A stretch of 64,000 bases of DNA from CAWCVR01 sp963799105 (GTDB lineage: Bacteria; Acidobacteriota; Terriglobia; Bryobacterales; Bryobacteraceae), in assembly GCA_963799105.1 (NCBI GenBank), contig CAWCVR010000010.1, positions 434,001 through 498,000 on the forward strand, written 5' to 3'. The notes below the pieces were generated by a model, which was given only the letters and a program-made list of their open reading frames with translations, was not told where the DNA came from and did not search any database. Below are positions 40,475-50,189 of this stretch, one piece after another; the stretch's first letter is position 1; each line of letters opens with the position of its first letter. Made by a program: the position numbers and the translations under genes.

Positions 40475-42658
40475 ATGAGAATCTTTTCTATCTGGCTCCC
40501 ACTGGCGATCGCGGCGGGCGGATCGTGCGCGCTGGCGCAGGTCTCCGCCACCATCGATATCGACGCCACCCGCGCCACGCCGCTGAACGCCAATTTCAGC
40601 GGGTTCAACGACGAAGTGGTCTTCCCGGCCGAGTTCTACGACTACCGGCTGAATAACATCGCGGCGCAGCTTTCGCCGGGCTGGGTAAGATATCCGAGCG
40701 GCCTGTTCAGCCAGGCGTTCAACTGGCAGACCGGCAAGATGGAACCGGCCTGGGTGCAGCAGTTTCAGGGCACCAACATCGCCACGCTGCTCAATGAGTC
40801 GGTCGCCTGGGTGAACGGAAAAGGCGGCGGCTCGTTTGCCGGCGGGGCGAACCGGGCGAACTTTCTGGGCGCGAAACTGATCGTCTGCATCAACGGCTAC
40901 ACGGATACGGCGGCATCGGCGGGGCAGATGGCGGCATTCGCGAAGGCCAACCAAATCCCCGTCGCCGTGTGGGAACTGTCCAACGAGCCTTACTTGTACA
41001 CGGGTTTCTTCGCATCGGCAACCGTCTATCTGGACAGGATGAAGCCGTTTCGCGACGCCATCAAAGCGGCCGACCCAAACGCCACGGTGGCGATATTTGC
41101 CATGGATGCCGGCGATACCAATCCCAATTCGGCCTGGGACCAGGCTATCGCGAGTTACACGCCGAAGTACTGGGACGCGGTCACTTACCATCACTATCCG
41201 CCGCAATCGAGCGGCGCATTCAGCCAGTGGATGGCGGACGAGAACGCCGTGCTGTACTCCAAATCGTCGGCTTATGTGACCGGGTATCTCGCGCCGCTGA
41301 TACCCGGAACGAAGTTTCTCATCTCGGAGTTCCTGCCGTCGAACGATGGCATTGGCTCGGGCACTTCGGTAACCGATGGCACGCTCTACGGCGCCATCTA
41401 CGCGGCCGAGTATACGATGCGGATGTCGGCGGTGCCCTCCATGCTGTATGTGGGAATGCACGCGCTCACGGGCACGCGCGGCGTCTACGCCGCCCAGACT
41501 CATTACACCGACGTGCAGAACGCCTACGACCACGGGACCACCATCGATACGCTCAGCCTCAACTTCGGCTATTTCCTGGAGGCGCAACCGATGGGCCTGG
41601 CGGTGCTGAACGGCGTTCTGCGCAATGCCACCGGGACGCTGTCGACGAGCCTGGCCGGCGGCGCCACCGTGGCGGCAACCGGCCTGGGCCAGATACCGGC
41701 GCTGTACGCACAGGCGTACGCCACCGCCACGGGCCAGCAGAGCGTGGTGATTACGAACAAGGGGGCAGCGGATCAAGCGGTGACCATCCGGGTCAACGGG
41801 ACGGCGGTTGCGGGAGTGTTGCAGGTCGAGTTCATCGCGGGGCCGGACCCGACGGCGGTCAACACGGCGACGAATCCAAATGCCGTTTCGGTCCAGGCAT
41901 CCACCTCGGCGAACCCGGTCACCGTACCGGCATACAGCGTGGTGCGGGTGGATCTGAATTCTCCGGCGGTGGTGTCGGTAGTGAGCAACGCCAGTTATGC
42001 CGCGGGTCCGGTTGCGCCGCAGGAGATCGTGTCGCTGTTCGGGGCGGGGCTCCAGGGGCAGTCGGCCAATGGCATCGTGGGATCGACTTCGTTTCTGTTT
42101 ACCGACAGCGCGGGCAACAGCCAGCTTGCGCCGACCTTCTCGGTCTCTCCCACACAGGCGAACATCGTGGTTCCGGCGGGCCTGGCGGCGGGAGCGGCGA
42201 CGGTGACGGTGCAGAACGGGGCGGCCGTGCAGCCGACCGGGCAGGTGACCATCGTACCTTCGCACCCAGGGCTTTACAGCGCGAACGCTGACGGAGCGGG
42301 TGTAGCGGCGGCCACCGCGGCTCTCTATACGGCATCGGGCGCGAGCGCGGCCGAGGCCGTGTTCACGTGCAATCCGCCCGCGGCGCGCAGTTGCCTGGCA
42401 ATGCCGCTGACGCTGGGAGACGCCACCTACACGCTGTATGTCTCGCTCTATGGCACGGGCATCCGCGGCGCGGCATCCGTTCAATGCTATGTTAGCAGCC
42501 AGAGCGTGCCGGTCACTTACTTTGGGAAGTCGTCATACGAGGGCGAGGACCAGGTGAACATCGCCATCCCGAAGAGCCTGGCGGGCGCGGGCGATGTGCG
42601 GGTGTATCTGGTGGCCGACGGAGTAGCTTCGAACGTAGTGGGGTTGAACCTTCAGTGA
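40475..42658 (+). CDS. Secreted clan-A glycoside hydrolase with TIGR03437 C-terminal domain
   Basis: The 727-residue enzyme has a signal peptide (residues 1-21). The catalytic (beta/alpha)8 domain has acid/base Glu171 in VWELSNEPYLY and probable nucleophile Glu285 in TKFLISEFLPS, the typical clan GH-A spacing. The sequence is closest in feel to GH39/GH79-type beta-glycosidases, without a certain family. Residues about 380-490 are a beta sandwich. From about 490 the TIGR03437 domain follows (VVSVVSNASYAAGPVAPQEIVSLFGAGLQG, then FVVPAGLAAGAATVTVQNG-like strands and VTYFGKSSYEGEDQVNIAIP). It fits with plant-polysaccharide use. Confidence 0.85.
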   Translation: MRIFSIWLPLAIAAGGSCALAQVSATIDIDATRATPLNANFSGFNDEVVFPAEFYDYRLNNIAAQLSPGWVRYPSGLFSQAFNWQTGKMEPAWVQQFQGTNIATLLNESVAWVNGKGGGSFAGGANRANFLGAKLIVCINGYTDTAASAGQMAAFAKANQIPVAVWELSNEPYLYTGFFASATVYLDRMKPFRDAIKAADPNATVAIFAMDAGDTNPNSAWDQAIASYTPKYWDAVTYHHYPPQSSGAFSQWMADENAVLYSKSSAYVTGYLAPLIPGTKFLISEFLPSNDGIGSGTSVTDGTLYGAIYAAEYTMRMSAVPSMLYVGMHALTGTRGVYAAQTHYTDVQNAYDHGTTIDTLSLNFGYFLEAQPMGLAVLNGVLRNATGTLSTSLAGGATVAATGLGQIPALYAQAYATATGQQSVVITNKGAADQAVTIRVNGTAVAGVLQVEFIAGPDPTAVNTATNPNAVSVQASTSANPVTVPAYSVVRVDLNSPAVVSVVSNASYAAGPVAPQEIVSLFGAGLQGQSANGIVGSTSFLFTDSAGNSQLAPTFSVSPTQANIVVPAGLAAGAATVTVQNGAAVQPTGQVTIVPSHPGLYSANADGAGVAAATAALYTASGASAAEAVFTCNPPAARSCLAMPLTLGDATYTLYVSLYGTGIRGAASVQCYVSSQSVPVTYFGKSSYEGEDQVNIAIPKSLAGAGDVRVYLVADGVASNVVGLNLQ

Positions 42659-42666
42659 CGCCGGCT

Positions 42667-42948
42667 CTAGCAGACTTCCTGGTACAGTAACCGAAAGCCG
42701 GCGAGGTCCATCGTCAATATCTCGCCAAGGATGCGGACTGGGTCCGGACGCTCGGGCGACCACCGATCGATTATGTGGTATCTGCCGTCTCTCACCGCTT
42801 CAATGATCCACTCTGCTCCGTCAAGGCCTATAACGTCATCTTCGCTCCGGAGATGGGTAGGGACATCCCAGACACGTAGCTCTTCAATCCGGTCAGTGAA
42901 CCCCTCGGTCGTTTGTTTCGACAGCCGCGTGGAGCGGTTCTTGATCTA
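42667..42948 (-). pseudogene. 5'-truncated remnant of a hypothetical gene
   Basis: The minus strand is open for about 93 codons but has an in-frame TAGTAG right before it and no usable start codon. The protein-like text is convincing: EELRVWDVPTHLRSEDDVIG, GLDGAEWIIEAVRDGRYHII, DRWSPERPD and LLYQEVC before a stop. It resembles the C-terminus of short hypothetical proteins with a DGxxWxxEGxxxGxYHxxDRWSP pattern. The start of the gene appears lost at a junction marked by GGGGTCAGACGCCATTT, a motif also partly seen at 48567. Confidence 0.6.
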
Positions 42949-42971
42949 CTAAATGGCGTCTGACCCCTTTT

Positions 42972-43646
42972 TTAGGGGCGCTTGACGAGTAGTTCGCGGA
43001 CCCAGAAGCGGTTGGGATTCAGTTCCAGGGCTCTATTGAAAGCGCGGCGCGCATCGTCCTCTTTCTTGCCGGTGCGCAGGGCCACGCCGAGGTAGACCCA
43101 CGCCTCGGCGTTCGCGGGGTCGATTTCGATGGCTTTGCGGAAATCGGGGATGGCGGCGTCTGCGCCACCGCCGAGTTGCGAAGGCAGATAGAGGTTGCCC
43201 ACGCCGCGGGCCACGTAGACGTTGGACGAGCGGGGCGATTTCTCTACCGCCTTGGCGATGGCATCCTTGGCCTTCGGTCCGTAGCGCAGACCGCTCATGA
43301 TGTCGGTGACGGCCTGGCCGTAGAGGCCGCCAAGGACGCGGTAATATTCGCCGGAATCGGGCTTGAGCGAGATGGCTTTCTCGCCGAATACGATGCCGCG
43401 TTCGGCGGCGGCGCGCGCCGATTTGCGGTCGTGCAGCTCGATGTGGACGGCGGCCAGGTAGGATGCGGCCAGGGCTGCCTGGTACTGAGCCTGGGCATCG
43501 TTGGGCGCTTTCCCGGCGGACGCGGCGGCGGCATCGAGGAGTTTGGCGAGCGCGGCGGGGTCCTGACGGTCGCGGGCCTGCTCCAGTGGAGATGGGTTGG
43601 CGGCGAAGAGGAGCGCGGCCGATATCAGAAGGAGTCTCATAGCCAA
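42972..43646 (-). CDS. Exported tetratricopeptide-repeat protein
   Basis: The 224-residue protein has a signal peptide (residues 1-17) and three to four TPR-like helix pairs. The last is clearest: ADAAIPDFRKAIEIDPANAEAWVYLGVALRTGKKEDDARRAFNRALELNPN. Earlier repeats include AERGIVFGEKAISLKPDSGEYYRVLGGLYG. TPRs mediate protein contacts; the partner is not known. The next gene upstream, an MFS transporter, ends 4 bp before its start, so the two are cotranscribed. Confidence 0.82.
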   Translation of the reverse strand: MAMRLLLISAALLFAANPSPLEQARDRQDPAALAKLLDAAAASAGKAPNDAQAQYQAALAASYLAAVHIELHDRKSARAAAERGIVFGEKAISLKPDSGEYYRVLGGLYGQAVTDIMSGLRYGPKAKDAIAKAVEKSPRSSNVYVARGVGNLYLPSQLGGGADAAIPDFRKAIEIDPANAEAWVYLGVALRTGKKEDDARRAFNRALELNPNRFWVRELLVKRP

Positions 43647-43650
43647 TTCG

Positions 43651-44862
43651 TCAGAGAGTCGACACTCGCCGCTCGACGAGCAGGAAGTACCCGCCGAGAC
43701 ACATCAGCAGCACACCGTTGACCGCCAGCACGGGAGGGGCGGAATACATCTGGACGAACTGTCCGGTGAGCAGGTTTCCGAAGGGCATGCCGCCGCGGAA
43801 GGCGAAATTGTAGACGCTCATCACGCGGCCACGCATTTCGTTGGTGGTGATGAGCTGCACCAGCGAGTTCACCATGGCGAAGACCACCATCAGGGAAGCT
43901 CCGGAGAGGAAAATAATGGCGCAACTGAGCACGAACTTCGTGGACAGGGCGAAGGCCGCAATCCAGAGGCCGAGCAGAGTCAGCGTGGCGAGCGCCACCA
44001 TGCCCTTGCGGCGGATATTGCCAAGCCCGGCCACGGTGAGCGCGCCGAGGATGGAACCCGCGCCCGAACAGGAGAGGAAGATGGTGAGCTTGACGCCGCC
44101 GGAATCGTGGAAGATGTCCCTGGCGTAGACCGGCAGAAAGGTCTGCAGTGGGATGCCGAGCGCGGTCATGAAGAATGCCAGCACGATGAGCGCCTCCATG
44201 GCGTGCTGCTTGCGGACGAAGGCGATGCCGATCTTCATGTCCTGGAGGATGCTCTTCCCGGTCTTTTCCGGCAGGAAGTGGGGACGGATGATGGAGAGGG
44301 AAACGATAGGCGCCAGGAACGAGAGGGCGTTCAGTCCGAAGCACCAGGTATTGCCGAGCCTGGTCATGGCCAATCCGCCTACCATGGGGCCGACCATGCG
44401 GGCGACGTTGAACTGGATGGACTGCAGGGCGATGGCGTTGGGCAGGTCTTCCCGGTCCACAAGCGTGGGGACCAGCGCCTGGTAGGCCGGGCCGCCGAAG
44501 GCCTGGGCGAAGCCGGAAAGGAACGAAAGGCACAGGACGGGCCACACATGTTGCAGGTGGAAGACCACCAGCACGGTCAGGATGGCGGCCGACGACATCT
44601 GGATGTACTGCGAGGCGAGCAGGAGGTGGCGGCGGTCGATGCGGTCGGCCAGAACGCCGCCGATCAGCGAAAACAGGAAGATGGGGATGTTGCCGAGGAA
44701 GGCATCCAGTCCCAGCATGAAGGCGGAGTGGTGGCTGAGGTCGTAGACCAGAAGGCTCTGCGCCAGAATCTGCATCCAGGTGCCGATGCTGGAGACGCAG
44801 GCGCCGGTCCAGACCAGCCGGAAGTCGCGATATTGAAAGGCCTTGAAGACTTTTTGGAGCAC
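43651..44862 (-). CDS. MFS transporter (EntS/MFS_3-like)
   Basis: The 403-residue protein has twelve predicted membrane helices. Family signs are WTGACVSSIGTWMQILAQSLLVYDLS at the N-terminus, the loop motif GGVLADRIDRRHLL (motif A) between helices 2 and 3, and LPNAIALQSIQFNVARMVGPMVGG, a feature of MFS_3/EntS exporters. The substrate is not deducible; enterobactin-like or drug export is typical of the family. It is divergent from the 2-oxoglutarate dehydrogenase gene. Confidence 0.9.
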   Translation of the reverse strand: MLQKVFKAFQYRDFRLVWTGACVSSIGTWMQILAQSLLVYDLSHHSAFMLGLDAFLGNIPIFLFSLIGGVLADRIDRRHLLLASQYIQMSSAAILTVLVVFHLQHVWPVLCLSFLSGFAQAFGGPAYQALVPTLVDREDLPNAIALQSIQFNVARMVGPMVGGLAMTRLGNTWCFGLNALSFLAPIVSLSIIRPHFLPEKTGKSILQDMKIGIAFVRKQHAMEALIVLAFFMTALGIPLQTFLPVYARDIFHDSGGVKLTIFLSCSGAGSILGALTVAGLGNIRRKGMVALATLTLLGLWIAAFALSTKFVLSCAIIFLSGASLMVVFAMVNSLVQLITTNEMRGRVMSVYNFAFRGGMPFGNLLTGQFVQMYSAPPVLAVNGVLLMCLGGYFLLVERRVSTL

Positions 44863-44992
44863 GGCGAGGGCTATGGGAGTTGGTGCTCCCGCTCATTGTA
44901 GTGGCGCGGATGTCTCAAATGGGAATTGTAGCAGCTTGGGGACGGGCATTCGGCGGCTCACGGTATCATGGATACGAAAGCGGTTCCTTCCG

Positions 44993-47900
44993 ATGAACTC
45001 CGAGTCGAAGTCGGGTATCAATAGCTGGCTGGAAGACGAGCTGTATCGGCAGTACCGGAACGACCGCTCGGCGGTGGACGAGAGTTGGAAGCGCGTGTTC
45101 GAGGCCAATGGCGGCGCGGGCGCGGCGGCGGTGGCTCCGGCTCCGGCCACGGGCGATGGCGAATACCAGCTTCTGCGGGGCGCGGCGGGACGCATCGCCG
45201 ATAACATGACGGCGTCGCTCTCGATCCCGCTGGCCACCTCGCAGCGCACCATCGCCGTCAAGGTGATGGACGAGAACCGGCGCATCATCAATCAGCACCG
45301 GACGCTGCTCGGCAAGAGCAAAGTCTCCTACACGCACCTGTTGGGCTGGGCCGTGATCAAAGCGCTCGGCGATCTGCCGGGGCTGAACCACGCCTACGCC
45401 GAAAAGGAAGGGCACGCGTACCGGGTGGCGCCGCCGCGGGTCAACCTGGGCGTGGCCGTGGACGTGGCGGGCAAGGACGGATCGCGCAACCTGATGGTGC
45501 CCAACATTAAGGATGCGAGCTCGATCGATTTCTACGAGTACGTGGCGCGGTTCGACGACCTGGTGGCACGGGCGCGGCAGGGGAAGCTGACGCCGGCGGA
45601 TTTCCAGGGGACCACGATTTCGCTCACCAATCCGGGAACCGTGGGGACGATGGCATCGAGCCCGCGGCTGATGGTGGGGCAGGGCGCCATCATCGCGGCG
45701 GGGGCCATCGGCTACCCGGCGGAGTACCAGGGCGCGGCGGAGGAAACGCGCGCGGCGCTGGGTATCAGCAAGGTGATGACACTGAGCTGCACCTACGACC
45801 ACCGCATCATTCAGGGCGCGGAATCGGGCGCGTTCCTGGGCCGCGTGCAGGCGCTGCTGGACGGCAAGGACGGCTTCTACGACGAAGTCTTCGCGCACCT
45901 GCGCATGCCGCACATGCCGGTGCGGTGGGAGACGGACCGCAAGGTGCTGGCGCCGGGAGCGTCGGCCGCGCGCACCGAGGAGATCGCCAAAGAGGCGGGG
46001 ATCATGCAACTGATCAACGCCTACCGCGTGCGCGGCCACCTGATCGCCGACCTGGACCCGCTGGGCACGGAGCCGAGCTATCATCCCGAACTGGACCCCG
46101 AAACCTACGGGCTGACCATCTGGGACCTGGACCGCGAGTTCCTGACGGGGAGCCTGGGCGAGGCCATCGGCGAGGGCGCGCCCAAAGCCGTCGCCACGCT
46201 CCGCCAGATTCTGGAGACGCTGCGGCGGACGTATTGCGGCAAGATCGGCTGCGAGTACATGAACATCCAGGTGCCGGAGCAGAAACGCTGGCTGCAGCAG
46301 CGCATGGAGCCGGGCGCCAACAACTGGCCGCTGGAGCGCGAGACGCGCGTGCGTATACTGCGCCACGTGATTGCGGCCGAGGAGTTCGAGCACTTCCTGC
46401 ACTCGCGGTTCGTGGGGCAGAAGCGGTTCGCGCTGGAGGGCGGCGAGACGGCGCTGGCGATTCTGGAGGACATCATCGAGCGCGCCGCGGCCCATGGCGT
46501 CCACGAAGTGGTGATGGGGATGGCGCACCGCGGACGGCTCAACATCCTGGCGAACGCGGTGGGCAAGGATCTGAAGCAGATTTTCTCGGAGTTCGAAGGG
46601 ACCATGGACCCGGCGAGCACGCAAGGCTCGGGCGACGTGAAGTATCACCTGGGCGCGAACGTGGTGCGGAAGATGGAGAGCGGGCGCGAAATCGCGGTGT
46701 CGCTCTCGCCGAATCCCAGCCACCTGGAGGCCGTGGACCCGGTGGTCGAGGGAATCGTGCGGCCCAAGCAGGATCGCCTGGGCGACACGAAGCGGGCGCG
46801 GGTGATTCCGGTGCTGGTGCACGGCGACGCGGCGTTTGCGGGACAGGGCGTGGTGGCGGAAACGCTGAACCTGTCGCGGCTCGAGGGATACTCGACCGGC
46901 GGCACGATTCACGTGGTCATTAATAACCAGATCGGCTTCACTACGAACCCGGACGAATCGCGCTCGACGCCTTATTCGACGGACGTGGCGCGCGGCGTGC
47001 AGGCGCCCATCTTTCACGTGAACGGCGACGATCCGGAAGCGGCCATCCGCGTGGTGGAGATGGCCTTCGATTACCGGCAGCAGTTCGGGACCGACGTGGT
47101 GATCGACATGTTCTGTTACCGGCGGCACGGGCACAACGAGGGCGACGACCCGAGCTACACGCAGCCGATCCTGTACCGCAAGATCAAAGAACATAAACCG
47201 GTGTCGGCGATTTATGGCGCGCGGCTGGAGCGGGAAGGCGTGGTGAAGGCAGGCGATCTCGACGCCATGCGCCGGGCCGCGACGGCGCGGCTTGCGGAAG
47301 CTTACGACGCGGCGCAGCAGCGCGCCGAGCGCTACGAAGTGCAGGAACTGAGCGCGGTGGCAAGCGGCGACATCAGCCCGTTCTGCCCGCGTACGGCGGT
47401 GAACCGCCAGGTGCTGGAACGGGTGATCCACGGCATCACGCAGTTCCCCGAGAACTTTCACCTACACCCCAAACTGCACGGTTTCGTGGACAAGCGGCGC
47501 GAGGCGCCGGAGACGGATGCGCCCGTGGATTGGGCATTCGGCGAGGCGCTGGCGTTCGGCACGCTGGCGCTGGAGGGCACGCCGGTGCGGCTGAGCGGGC
47601 AGGATTCCGGGCGCGGCACTTTCAGCCAGCGGCATCTGGCGTTCTACGATTACGAAACCGGCAAGCGGTACGTGCCCTTGCAGCACATCGCGCCGGACCA
47701 GGGGCGGTTCGACGTGGTGGACAGCTCGCTCAGCGAGTACGCGGTGCTGGGATTCGAATTCGGCTACAGCCTGGCCGATCCGCTTTCGCTGACGATCTGG
47801 GAGGCGCAGTTCGGCGATTTCGCCAACGGCGCGCAGATCATGATCGACCAGTTCATTTCGTGCTCCGAATCGAAATGGGGGCAGCCCAGCGGCCTGGTGA

Positions 47901-48565
47901 TGCTGCTGCCGCACGGATACGAGGGGCAAGGGCCGGAGCATTCCAGCGCGCGCATCGAGCGGTTCCTGACGCTGTGCGCCGGTGGCAACCTGCTGGTGAC
48001 GAACTGCACCACGCCGGCGCAGTATTTTCACCTGCTGAGAAGGCAGATGTACGGCGGCGCGGACCGGCGGGGGATGCGCAAGCCGCTGGTGGTTTTCACG
48101 CCGAAGAGCCTGCTGCGGCATCCGCGGGCAGTGTCTGCGCTGCGCGAGTTCACCACGGGCGGGTTCGTCGAGTTACTGGACGACGCGGCCGCGCGCCCGG
48201 CGGAGGTGACGCGGGTCGTCTTCTGCTCGGGGAAGATTTACTACGACCTGTTGGCGGCGCGCGAGGAACGGCAGGCGGCGCACGTGGCGCTGGTGCGCGT
48301 CGAGCAACTGTACCCCTTCGCGGCGGAACAGGCGGCGGAAATCCTGGACCGCTACGCGGCTACGGCGGAAGTGGTGTGGGCGCAGGAGGAGCCGCGAAAC
48401 ATGGGAGCGTGGCGGGTGATGCGCGAGTGCGTGCAGCCGCTGCTCGGCGCGACGGGGCGCGAGGTGCGGTACGTGGGGCGGCCGGAGGCGGCGAGCCCGG
48501 CGACGGGGTCGGCGAAGCGGCATCGGCACGAGGCGGCGGAGATTGTGGGAGAGGCGCTGGGGTAG
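44993..48565 (+). CDS. kgd: Multifunctional 2-oxoglutarate dehydrogenase/decarboxylase (E2 core fused to E1, Kgd type)
   Basis: The 1190-residue enzyme fuses two parts. Residues about 1-45 are the helical E1 N-terminus (INSWLEDELYRQYRNDRSAVDESWKRVF). Residues about 60-300 are a lipoamide-succinyltransferase catalytic domain (MTASLSIPLATSQRTIAVKV, NLMVPNIKDASS and TYDHRIIQGAESGAFLG, the DHRxxxG active site). Residues about 330-1190 are the ThDP-dependent E1 (VVMGMAHRGRLNILAN, SHLEAVDPVVEG, GDAAFAGQGVV, FCYRRHGHNEGDDP, GFEFGYS). Mycobacterium Kgd has the same order. No lipoyl domain is fused, so a lipoylated partner must come from elsewhere. I chose the ATG at 44993. Confidence 0.95.
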   Translation: MNSESKSGINSWLEDELYRQYRNDRSAVDESWKRVFEANGGAGAAAVAPAPATGDGEYQLLRGAAGRIADNMTASLSIPLATSQRTIAVKVMDENRRIINQHRTLLGKSKVSYTHLLGWAVIKALGDLPGLNHAYAEKEGHAYRVAPPRVNLGVAVDVAGKDGSRNLMVPNIKDASSIDFYEYVARFDDLVARARQGKLTPADFQGTTISLTNPGTVGTMASSPRLMVGQGAIIAAGAIGYPAEYQGAAEETRAALGISKVMTLSCTYDHRIIQGAESGAFLGRVQALLDGKDGFYDEVFAHLRMPHMPVRWETDRKVLAPGASAARTEEIAKEAGIMQLINAYRVRGHLIADLDPLGTEPSYHPELDPETYGLTIWDLDREFLTGSLGEAIGEGAPKAVATLRQILETLRRTYCGKIGCEYMNIQVPEQKRWLQQRMEPGANNWPLERETRVRILRHVIAAEEFEHFLHSRFVGQKRFALEGGETALAILEDIIERAAAHGVHEVVMGMAHRGRLNILANAVGKDLKQIFSEFEGTMDPASTQGSGDVKYHLGANVVRKMESGREIAVSLSPNPSHLEAVDPVVEGIVRPKQDRLGDTKRARVIPVLVHGDAAFAGQGVVAETLNLSRLEGYSTGGTIHVVINNQIGFTTNPDESRSTPYSTDVARGVQAPIFHVNGDDPEAAIRVVEMAFDYRQQFGTDVVIDMFCYRRHGHNEGDDPSYTQPILYRKIKEHKPVSAIYGARLEREGVVKAGDLDAMRRAATARLAEAYDAAQQRAERYEVQELSAVASGDISPFCPRTAVNRQVLERVIHGITQFPENFHLHPKLHGFVDKRREAPETDAPVDWAFGEALAFGTLALEGTPVRLSGQDSGRGTFSQRHLAFYDYETGKRYVPLQHIAPDQGRFDVVDSSLSEYAVLGFEFGYSLADPLSLTIWEAQFGDFANGAQIMIDQFISCSESKWGQPSGLVMLLPHGYEGQGPEHSSARIERFLTLCAGGNLLVTNCTTPAQYFHLLRRQMYGGADRRGMRKPLVVFTPKSLLRHPRAVSALREFTTGGFVELLDDAAARPAEVTRVVFCSGKIYYDLLAAREERQAAHVALVRVEQLYPFAAEQAAEILDRYAATAEVVWAQEEPRNMGAWRVMRECVQPLLGATGREVRYVGRPEAASPATGSAKRHRHEAAEIVGEALG

Positions 48566-48727
48566 GGGGTCAGACGGCTTCGCACCTGCTCATGAACCGG
48601 CCTCTTGATCGTAGCCGACGAATGGGTGTGCGAACCGGCTGATGGACCGCGGCTTCGTAAAGTCTGGTTTCGCGGCGCCGAGCCGTTTGGAATCAGGAGC
48701 CGATTGTTGGCGTGCGGCCGGTTGGGG

Positions 48728-49630
48728 TCAGGAGGATCGCTGTTCGTAGGCCGCGCGAGCAAGGTCCTTGAGAATCGCTCCCTTCGATTTAATGTCGTCT
48801 TTCGTCAGACGTAGACGGTAAAAACCCCATCGCTTGTTGTAATCGAGAGTCTCTATTCCGGCCTGTTCGATCTTGGCATCCAGTTCCTCGGACTGTTGCA
48901 GCTTCAACTCAAAATCGAGCTGAACTTTCTTCGGGCGGAACGTCACGAAGTTGTATGGGCGCCCGTCCTTGGAAAGACCAACATAGAACTTGTTGTACTT
49001 GAACTCCAGACTCGGGTCCAGTTCCTTCAGCACGATGAGCAACTGATCCGAAAGCCCGACCGTTTCCTTTGAACCCCTTTTCTCCCAGTAGGCGCGGTCC
49101 GTGGGAGCCGCCTCGGCGTCCTCGTCCTCGTCGATATAGCCGCGGCTCAGTTCGTCCAGGACCGTTGTGAAAATCAGAGTGACGTTGTCGCCAATTCTCA
49201 CAGCCTGCATCTGAATGGCGATAAGCGGAATGGTTCCATTGAAGAGGGACACCACGTTCAGGAAACGGCTCGTGATGTCTTCCGCGATCAGCACCGCGCA
49301 ATGGTCGTACTGGGGGTAGCGCTTCCGCTCGATATCCCAGTACTCGATCGTTCTGATGATGTGAGATTCGTCCGTCGGGCCAAGCTGAAGCTCGACTTCA
49401 TAGCGCCGTTTTGTCTCCGGATCCTGCAAGAGAAGGTCGAGGCGACCCGCGCGCGGGTGAATTCTCTCCCGGTCTCTCAAGACTACATCTCCGAGGCCAA
49501 GGATCGACGGATACTTGGCAATGAGGTCTTGAACCCACCTCTCGTTGAATTCAGGGTGGTTCTTGAGGGAGACACGCTCATGCGGGGTATAGCCCTTGTT
49601 CATGCCTATCGGCTTATCGCATTGCGACAA
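48728..49630 (-). CDS. PD-(D/E)XK nuclease-superfamily protein
   Basis: The 300-residue protein shows a nuclease-like core at residues about 50-105: VVLRDRERIHPRAGRLDLLLQDPETKRRYEVELQLGPTDESHIIRTIEYWD. The Asp in RLDLLL and the Glu-x-Glu/Gln in YEVELQ fit the D...ExQ variant of the PD-(D/E)XK site seen in NucS- and RecB-type proteins. A helical C-terminal part follows. Single proteins of this type occur in mobile and defence contexts. It is next to a TA pair. Catalytic activity is inferred. Confidence 0.7.
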   Translation of the reverse strand: MSQCDKPIGMNKGYTPHERVSLKNHPEFNERWVQDLIAKYPSILGLGDVVLRDRERIHPRAGRLDLLLQDPETKRRYEVELQLGPTDESHIIRTIEYWDIERKRYPQYDHCAVLIAEDITSRFLNVVSLFNGTIPLIAIQMQAVRIGDNVTLIFTTVLDELSRGYIDEDEDAEAAPTDRAYWEKRGSKETVGLSDQLLIVLKELDPSLEFKYNKFYVGLSKDGRPYNFVTFRPKKVQLDFELKLQQSEELDAKIEQAGIETLDYNKRWGFYRLRLTKDDIKSKGAILKDLARAAYEQRSS

Positions 49631-49688
49631 CGGCAGCGCCTCAGTCCTGAGAGTGTTCGAGGCGAGAGCCTCTATTCTGATCTCGGCC

Positions 49689-50189
49689 TTACCTTTTCAG
49701 CGCGGCGCGAACATCCTTGAGCAAACGGAACAGGTGATACGGGTCGCTTGGCGACGGAACGAAGTCGAAGCGCTCGTAGAAGGACTTGGCCTCGCCGTCC
49801 TTCGCGTGAACCGCAAAAGCGCGAATGCCCGCGATGTCGGCGGCCTGCAACGTGCGCAGCATGGCGTCCTTGAGGAGGCCGCTGCCGAGGCCTTTTCCCT
49901 GCCACGGGGCTGAAATCGCAAGACGCGCCAGTAACATGATCGGCACGGGGTGACGAGCCAGACCCTTGATCAGGCGCTCGGGCGCGTCGCCGTATTCAAC
50001 CTGACCCACTACCAACGTGTAGTAACCGGCAACCTCTTTGTCCGCCAGGGCGACATAAGTCGATGAGGCTCCGGCCTGCTGGTTCTGGAGCGCGTACCGG
50101 ATCAGGAAACGGTTGAGGGCATCGCGGCCGCAATCGAACCCGTCGATTGCGTGGCTGCGGTGCAGTTTCTCGATGCGGAACGCGGCCAC
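49689..50189 (-). CDS. GNAT-family toxin (TacT-like)
   Basis: The 166-residue GNAT acetyltransferase has the TacT/AtaT pattern: FRIEKLHRSHAIDGFDCGRDALNRFLIRYALQNQ at the N-terminus, STYVALADKEVAGYYTLVVG, the acetyl-CoA loop APWQGKGLGSGLL, and the catalytic Tyr region GEAKSFYERFDF. Toxins of this family acetylate aminoacyl-tRNA and stop translation. It starts with GTG directly after the antitoxin stop codon. Pairing with the DUF1778 antitoxin supports the call. Confidence 0.9.
   Translation of the reverse strand: MAAFRIEKLHRSHAIDGFDCGRDALNRFLIRYALQNQQAGASSTYVALADKEVAGYYTLVVGQVEYGDAPERLIKGLARHPVPIMLLARLAISAPWQGKGLGSGLLKDAMLRTLQAADIAGIRAFAVHAKDGEAKSFYERFDFVPSPSDPYHLFRLLKDVRAALKR

Noticed and set aside
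44966..47461. An 831-codon open frame on the minus strand opposite kgd
   Set aside because: It is a composition shadow rich in His, Arg and Val with no motifs; the plus-strand gene is certain.
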